The notes under the pieces were generated by a model. It was not told the origin of the DNA. It made no database searches and saw only the letters and a program-made list of their open reading frames with translations. From positions 230,455,336 to 230,519,335 of the forward strand of contig NC_080572.1 of assembly GCF_030247185.1 (NCBI RefSeq): a stretch of DNA of 64,000 bases, written 5' to 3'. Source of the DNA: Malaya genurostris (lineage: Eukaryota; Arthropoda; Insecta; Diptera; Culicidae). The translations under genes were made by a program, and so were the position numbers. Of this stretch, positions 57,433-64,000 are shown piece after piece (positions within the stretch are counted from its first letter, which is position 1; every line of letters starts with the position of its first letter).

Positions 57433-58532
57433 TGTTACCTTTTAGAATTAATGAATTTTCTAATGATATTGCCTGAATTCAGTTTCTACTTATCTCTGTT
57501 AGGTTATCTAATTCAAAGTAAGTTTCATAGGTAAATAATAGGAATAGGTTTAGGGATTATTAGGGATAATTACTTACTGGTCTTCAGTATTTAACTTAAA
57601 AGTGATTCGGTATTATTTCATGATATTTAAATGATATAAGTAAAACAATATTCGTTCTGTGAAGGCGTGGTTCGCTTCACACTTTCGCCTGTCTTAATAT
57701 TCCAAAGTAGGTTTATATATCCTCCAACTAACAAGATCAGTTTGCTAGTTAATTTTTTTTTTAAATTTGCACCTCAAATTCACTTGTGAAAAACAGCTTC
57801 ATATTCGTTTTTTCACTATCTCATTCGTAAATGACCGCATCCAACACAAACGAAGGAAGGCGAAGCCTTTTCATCTCTCATTGAAACAAAAGAGAGAATG
57901 ATTGACAACGTCACTCGTTCCTCAATGACAAGACGAAACCAAACTAATTCTCATTCTTTCATCGACATATTGAAAATTAGTGACGTTTGGATATCAAGAG
58001 TGTCTAAAATATGATAATCGAAGTTTAATACACCCCAAAAGCTCTTTGGAAACCATAACTACTACAAATTCGAACACCAATAGGTAATTGTGAATCGTTT
58101 TCTGTCATTCTCGATTCTCAAAGCTTCGGTGAATATCGACACTGCACAGTATCCGATTTACACTGAAAACCGAAAATGACTGAAAGGGTAAATGAAAGAA
58201 AGAACATCATTTTGAAACTACTGTTCCGCTTATGTCGTCGACTGGAAATGGATCTCGTTCTTATAATTTGCAAGCGAAGTTGAGAGTGACGTTTATTTTT
58301 CGTCATTTCGGTTTATTTTGAGTCAATGAAAATTACTTTCATAAGCTTCAATTTTGAATCAAGTGGAGAGGATTTTTCCGCTATTGTTGCATCGTGAACT
58401 TTTGATGACGATTTGAAGTTTTCAATACTCATCACCCTGTATTTTCGGCTGGATCTGGATTAAATTAAATGTCATTCGAGATATTAACACCTTCCATATT
58501 CTGAAGCCGGGGTAAAATAAATGATATAAAAA
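57433..58532. other. Intronic stretch without recognised features
   Basis: AGAGAGAATGA / TCATTCTTTCAT and similar words in opposite orientations occur at 57870-58330, hinting at a decayed MITE. No ends could be set. Confidence 0.4.
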
Positions 58533-60715
58533 ACCTGTTTTAATCCACCTAGTGGTGTAATGATGCCTTTCTCATATCAATCAAACTATCATATATAATA
58601 CTGTGGTATTCTTCAAAATTATTTTTCTTCGATTCTTAAAAGAATAATCGCAATAGATTTGTTTGACCGTCTACTGATAAAAACTATCAATTGGAAAAGA
58701 TTTGAGGTCGATTTAGAATTTTTTTTTAGGTTTTTCCCCATTTTCAGTGATAGTGTACAATTTTTAACACACTTTACCCCTATCCTGAAGTCGGATCCGG
58801 ATAAAATTCAGGAATTACGTATGGGACCACAAGACCTTTCATTTGAACCTAAGTTTGTGAAAATCGGTCGCGCCATCTATGAGAAAAGTTAGAAAAAATA
58901 TTTTCATTTTTTTGCACATTTTACCCCATAAAGTTAGTGCAATAAACGTTACATACACAAATACGCACATACACGCACACATTTTGCGTACTCGACGAAC
59001 TGAGTCGAATGGTATATGACACTCGGCCCTCCGGGCCTCGGTTCAATCGTCGGTTTTCACAGTGATTGCATAACCTTTCTATATGAGAAAGGCAAAAAAA
59101 AATTTTTTCTTCGATTCTTAAAGGAATAACCGATATTGGTTTGTTTGACCGTCTACTGATAAAAACCATCAAATTGGAAAAGATTTGAGGTCGATTTAGA
59201 AATTTTATTAAGGTTTTTCCCCATTTTCAGTGAAAGTGTACAATTTTTAACACACTTTACCCTATATTTCCGGATCCGGAAGTCGGATCTGCATGAAATT
59301 CAGGAATAACGCATGGGACTACAGGACCTTTCATTTGAACCTAAGTTTGTGAAAATCGGTCGCGCCATCTATGAGAAAAGTAAAAACACATATTTTCATT
59401 TTTTTGCACATTTTACCCCATAACTCTCGAACCGGAAGTCGGATCCAAATAATATTCAGGAAGTTTGTATGGGACCTCAAGACCTTTCATTTGAATCTAA
59501 GTTTGTTAAAATCGGATCAGCCATCTCTGAGAAAAGTTAGTGCACTTATTTTCACAATTTTTTGCACATTTGACCCCATAATTCCGGAACCGGAAGTCGG
59601 ATCCAAATAATATTCAGGAATTTTGTATGGGACCACGAGACCTTTCATTTGAATTTAAGTTTGTGAAAATCGGTTCAGCCATCTCCGAGAAAAGTTAGTG
59701 CAAAAGCTGTTTTAATCCACCTAGTGGTGTAATGATGCCTTTCTCATATCAATCATACTATCGTATATAATACTGTAGTATTCTTCACAATTATTTTCTT
59801 CGATTCTTAAAAGAATAACCGAAATCGGTTTGTTTGACCGTCTACTGATAAAAACTATCAATTGGAAAAGATTTGAGGTCGATTTAGAAAATTGTTTAAG
59901 ATTTTTCCCCATTTTCAGAGATGGTATACAATTTTAACCCACTTTACTCTATATTTCCGGATCCGGAAGTCGGATCCGCATGAAATTCAGGAATTACGCA
60001 TGTTACCACAGGACCTTTCATTTGAACCTAAGTTTGTAAAAATCGGTCGCGCCATCTATGAGAAAAGTAAAAACACATATTTTCATTTTTCTGCACATTT
60101 TACCCCATAACTCTCGAACCGGAAGTCGGATCCAAATAATATTCAAGAATTTTGTATGGGAACTCAAGACCTTTCATTTGAATCTGCGTTTGTGAAAATC
60201 GGTTCAGCCATCTCTGAGAAAAAAATAATGCACTAATTTTCACAATTTTTTGCACATTTTACCCCATAATTCCGGATCCGGAAGTCGGATTCGCATGAAA
60301 TTCAGGAATTACGCATGGGACCACAGGACCTTTCATTTGAATCAAAGTTTGTGAAAATCGGTCGCACCATCTATGAGGAAAATTAGAACACATATTTTCT
60401 TTTTTTTGCACATTTTACCCCATAAATCCCGAACCGGAAGTCGGATCCAAATAATATTCAGAAATTTTGTATGAGACCACAAGACCTTTCATTTGAATCT
60501 AAGTTTGTGAAAATCGGTTCAGCCATCTCTGAGAAAAGTTAGTGCACTTATTTTCACAATTTTTTGCACATTTTACCCCATAATTCCGGAACCGGAAGTC
60601 AGATCCAAATAATATTTAGGAATTTTGTATGGGACCACAAGACCTTTCATTTGAATCTAAGTTTGTGAAAATCGGTTCAGCCATCTCCGAGAAAAGTTAG
60701 TACAAAAAAACGTTA

Positions 60716-60790
60716 CATACACACATACGCACATACACACACACATACACACACACACACATACACACACACACATACACACACACAGAC
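60716..60790. repeat. Interrupted CA microsatellite
   Basis: ACACACATACACACAC-type imperfect run inside the repeat copy that ends near 60904. Confidence 0.9.
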
Positions 60791-61522
60791 ATTTTGCGTA
60801 CTCGACGAACTGAGTCGAATGGTATATGACACTCGGCCCTCCGGGCCTCGGTTCAAAAGTCAGTTTTCACAGTGATTGCATAACCTTTCTATATGAGAAA
60901 GGCAAAAAAAATTTTTTTCTTCGATTCTTAAAGGAATAACCGATATTGGTTTGTTTGACCGTCTACTGATAAAAACCATCAAATTGGAAAAGATTTGAGG
61001 TCGATTTAGAAATTTTATTAAGGTTTTTCCCCATTTTCAGTGAAAGTGTACCATTTTTAACACACTTTACCCTATATTTCCGGATCCGGAAGTCGGATCT
61101 GCATGAAATTCAGGAATAACGCATGGGACTACAGGACCTTTCATTTGAACCTAAGTTTGTGAAAATCAGTTGCGCCATCTATGAGAAAAGTAAAAACACA
61201 TATTTTCATTTTTTTGCACATTTTACCCCATAACTCTCGAACCGGAAGTCGGATCCAAATAATATTCAGGAATTTTGTATGGGACCTCAAGACCTTTCAT
61301 TTGAATCTAAGTTTGTTAAAATCGGATCAGCCATCTCTGAGAAAAGTTAGTGCACTTATTTTCACAATTTTTTGCACATTTGACCCCATAATTCCGGAAC
61401 CGGAAGTCGGATCCAAATAATATTCAGGAATTTTGTATGGGACCACGAGACCTTTCATTTGAATCTTAGTTTGTGATAATCGGTTCAGCCATCTCCGAGA
61501 AAAGTTAGTGCAAAAAAACGTT

Positions 61523-61525
<3 letters not shown>

Positions 61526-61617
<92 letters not shown>
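61526..61617. repeat. Long pure CA microsatellite
   Basis: About 45 uninterrupted CA dinucleotides, at the same place in the repeat where other copies have short interrupted CA runs. It is likely highly polymorphic. Confidence 0.95.
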
Positions 61618-61621
<4 letters not shown>

Positions 61622-61740
61622 TTTTGCGTACTCGACGAACTGAGTCGAATGGTATATGACACTCGGCCCTCCGGGCCGCGGTTTAAAAGTCGGTTTTCAC
61701 AGTGATTGCATAACCTTTCTGGATGAGAAAGGCAAAACAC

Positions 61741-64000
61741 CTTTCATTTGCATAAAAGTTTTGAAATAGGCTCAAAAATATCTGAGAAACCGGTTGGAGT
61801 TCCATTCCGACGTTTACGACCACTTTTTCCGGTGCTTTCGGAACTGGTGAAGCCAACTGGCCCTTCCCGAAACGAAACCGTGGGTGCGGGTCTGTGTGCC
61901 AATAATTTGTACATTGGCACTGTTTTATCGACAATCTATGAGGAGAATGTGAAATCGTCGATAATCATTCCGAAGCAAAAACAAAAGTTTCTGTTTGAGC
62001 TTACACAGAAAATTTGTGTGTTTGATCTATTGGTAAATAGATTAACAGAATGTTGAGCAAAATGTTTTAAATCTCTCTCGCTTTTTGCAAAGCTGTGATG
62101 TGTCGAACATTCAGATGGGTAAGGAAGGTAATTTTGTATTCCAACAAAATAGTGTATGTTCGATAATAATCACACTTCATGAAAAGCGCCTCTCTCGCCG
62201 GATGAGTTTACTTGATTGAAAAATCATTTTATCTTGGAGCTCGTCAATTATTTACTGCCAATTTATATCCGACTTCCCAGTGACTAAATCTATTGCACCG
62301 TCAATCTGGCACGAAGGACTGTGCTTAGCGTAATAAAAATCACCACGTAAACACATCTTTCCACTTCGGCCAACTGCTTTCGGTAGCCGGTTTAAATCTC
62401 CCCGTACTTTATTTTCCCACAAGAAACCGGAATCCAACGCTGAAAGCCAGCCGATGGGAAACGGCAGATTTATCTTCCGTCCGAACGGGAGCAGAAAAAA
62501 AATGTTACCAACGAAAAAAAGAAAGAAAGAAAAAAAGAAGATATATCAAACGCTGTTTTCCGGAAACTCGGCTCATCCTTCTCTTTATAGTTATTTCACC
62601 AATCCAGTGGGCTACCAAAAACTATATAGCCCCGCAGCGTGAAAATATTCGGAAAACGTGTTATGCCCCGCGCAATCCTTTCCCCTCTCAACCAGCACCA
62701 AGTGAACGAGTTCCGTGGGGGTTGTGGGCGGGGAATCTTTAAATCTTGGCACACCGGGTACTTTCACAGACTGGCGACCGACCGACCGACCGCCCGGCCA
62801 GCAAAAGCAGTTCTGCAGTGCGATACAAGGTAGAAGGTGCCTGTAGAAACTGTATCGGGTGAGAAAGAGCACCAAGTTGCAGTTTTATAAAATATTAAAA
62901 CACCGTGCGCCGGTATGTGACCCGCTGTTGTATATTCAGATTCATTCGGATGCTGTGCTGAAGGTCCGGTACATTTTTTATACGATGCATGTTGTCACCT
63001 TCTTTGTCGTCGATTTTGTTCGTCAACAACTGGCAAACACATACTGAACTTTCACGTAATCTAATCTTTCATTTCAGTATTGTTTTCGTCTGTTAGTTGC
63101 GGTTTGACGAAAATGCAAATAGTCAGATTGGTACCAAACTCTTCACGTCTCAATTCCAGCTGCCGCCAGCTCAGAATGTTTCAATTGCTGTGCAGTTATT
63201 AGAATTGCTCTGTTTGTAAGAGTTTCGTGACTATCGAATTTAACAACTTTCGGCTAAACTAAACCGCAAGGATTATAATTCGAATAGCACGAAAGCCCAC
63301 ATGTCACACTATCGGCAAGCGGAAGTTGAGGTCAACTTTTTTCGGTCTAATTTGCTGCCCTTTCCGTAGTTGCGGTTGCTACTGCTGCATCTATTCTCGT
63401 TACTGCATTTTTCGGACATTCCCAGGGTAGGCCGGGGTCACACAAAAATAGGGCCACGCTCATGTGATCAGATTAGGAATGTAAGCTCAGACGAACGAGC
63501 CACCCTAGGGGCATTATGCCGCTATCGAGGACACAACTGTCCCGAAAACCAGCCGGATTATGTGTTCTAAATGGATGCAACTATAATTTTCTGAGCTACC
63601 AGCTTCTAGATGTGTGTGTGTGCTAATCGCCCGGAAGGAAACTGCTGCTTGAACGGAAAAGATATCATCCGATCCTAACCGCACAAAGTAGGGTCATTTT
63701 CTGTACATTATTTCCAATGGCGACCAAATTGACATTGCACAATCTGCTTTCCGCAGATAACGGGACGTGAGTCAGGAACCGGGATCGACGAGTTTGCCAT
63801 CGTTTTATCTAGATATTGCGGTACATCCGGATTGGAGCGGTACTAGGGAAAGATAAATTAAGAGATGAAATATCTTTTAAACATTATGGTGACATTAATT
63901 TTGATATGTTTATCGACAAATTAGTTGATAATTGTCAAATCTTGTATAACCCAATTTATTAAAATTGTGCAGTTGGATACGACACGATGAATCCTGAATT
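61741..64000 (-). other. Right end of the window; no gene recognised
   Basis: Probably still the upstream Glut1 intron. Small open frames (61748-62056, 62612-63047, 63370-63570) have no recognisable domains. No repeat ends were seen. Confidence 0.45.

Larger units (their letters stand above)
58533..61740. repeat. Array of GCCTTTCTCATAT-bounded repeats
   Basis: Consecutive copies each have GCCTTTCTCATAT or ATATGAGAAAGGC termini and internal modules of about 155 bp (CCGGAAGTCGGATCC ... GACCTTTCATTTGAATCTAAG, then AAAATCGGTTCAGCCATCT). Copies are bounded at about 58533-59092, 59707-60904 and 60905-61738. The blocks 59095-59703 and 60905-61510 are about 99% identical by eye. Runs of the CA dinucleotide mark the same internal point in each copy. 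Short open frames at 59371 and 61181 are nearly identical because of this duplication. Confidence 0.85.

Noticed and set aside
57870..58340. Possible decayed MITE with TCATTCTTTCAT-type inverted words.
   Set aside because: No terminal pair or target duplication could be defined.
61508..61705. Frames of repeated THTHT or VCVCV residues.
   Set aside because: They are translations of the CA microsatellite.

Overview
This window is a piece of a dipteran genome, almost certainly a culicine mosquito. The evidence is AT-rich DNA with very long introns, a Feilai-like tRNA-derived SINE, a mosquito-type DD37E mariner relative, and dense MITEs of a mosquito kind. The genus cannot be fixed from sequence alone.

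The only host gene I can support is the 3' part of a Glut1-type facilitative glucose transporter (SLC2 family) on the minus strand. Three coding exons join in phase: 43119-42895 (TM10 region, GPGSIPW), 30985-30846 (TM12 and the PETKNKTFEEI signature) and 4654-4318 (cytoplasmic tail). The introns between them are about 11.9 kb and 26.2 kb. The upstream intron runs off the right edge, so the 5' part of the gene lies beyond position 64000. The last exon has an internal splice donor after the conserved EEKTQHDS tail. The gene therefore probably has two C-termini: one spliced onward past the left edge, and one read-through form with a Thr-rich tail ending at 4318.

Nearly everything else is intronic mobile DNA. 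From left to right: (1) 1-12 kb holds a possible hAT-type MITE, two classical mariner relics and a DUF4817/DDE_3 transposase relic split by a CR1-like retroelement. (2) 12.6-14.3 kb holds a MITE with 49-bp inverted ends, and a 734-bp element with an 8-bp target duplication and THAP-like coding remains. (3) 14.4-20.5 kb is a full-length I-clade LINE (ORF1 with three zinc knuckles; ORF2 with endonuclease, reverse transcriptase and RNase H) carrying two frameshifts. A perfect 53-bp palindromic repeat cluster abuts its 5' end. (4) 22.6-29.3 kb is a decayed array of TCTCAAAATTG-like units, with a 2.7-2.8 kb segment duplicated in tandem that carries a tRNA-like SINE in each copy. (5) 31-38.6 kb holds a second DUF4817/DDE_3 relic, a head-to-head SINE hairpin, several MITEs and a 1.79-kb foldback-like element. 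The foldback element is built of seven forward and five inverted 117-bp monomers. (6) 38.7-42.1 kb is a decayed RTE-like LINE. (7) 45.9-57.4 kb is packed with MITEs, some nested, SINEs and an internally deleted DD37E element. (8) 58.5-61.7 kb is an array of a GCCTTTCTCATAT-bounded repeat with a near-identical 1.8-kb-spaced duplication and a long CA microsatellite.

No tRNA, rRNA or snRNA gene, no CRISPR array and no bacterial-type feature was seen. The most unusual objects are the foldback-like element whose monomers carry an ETS-plus-YY1/Pho-like composite motif, the THAP-bearing P-like MITE family, and the higher-order duplication of the simple-repeat array.
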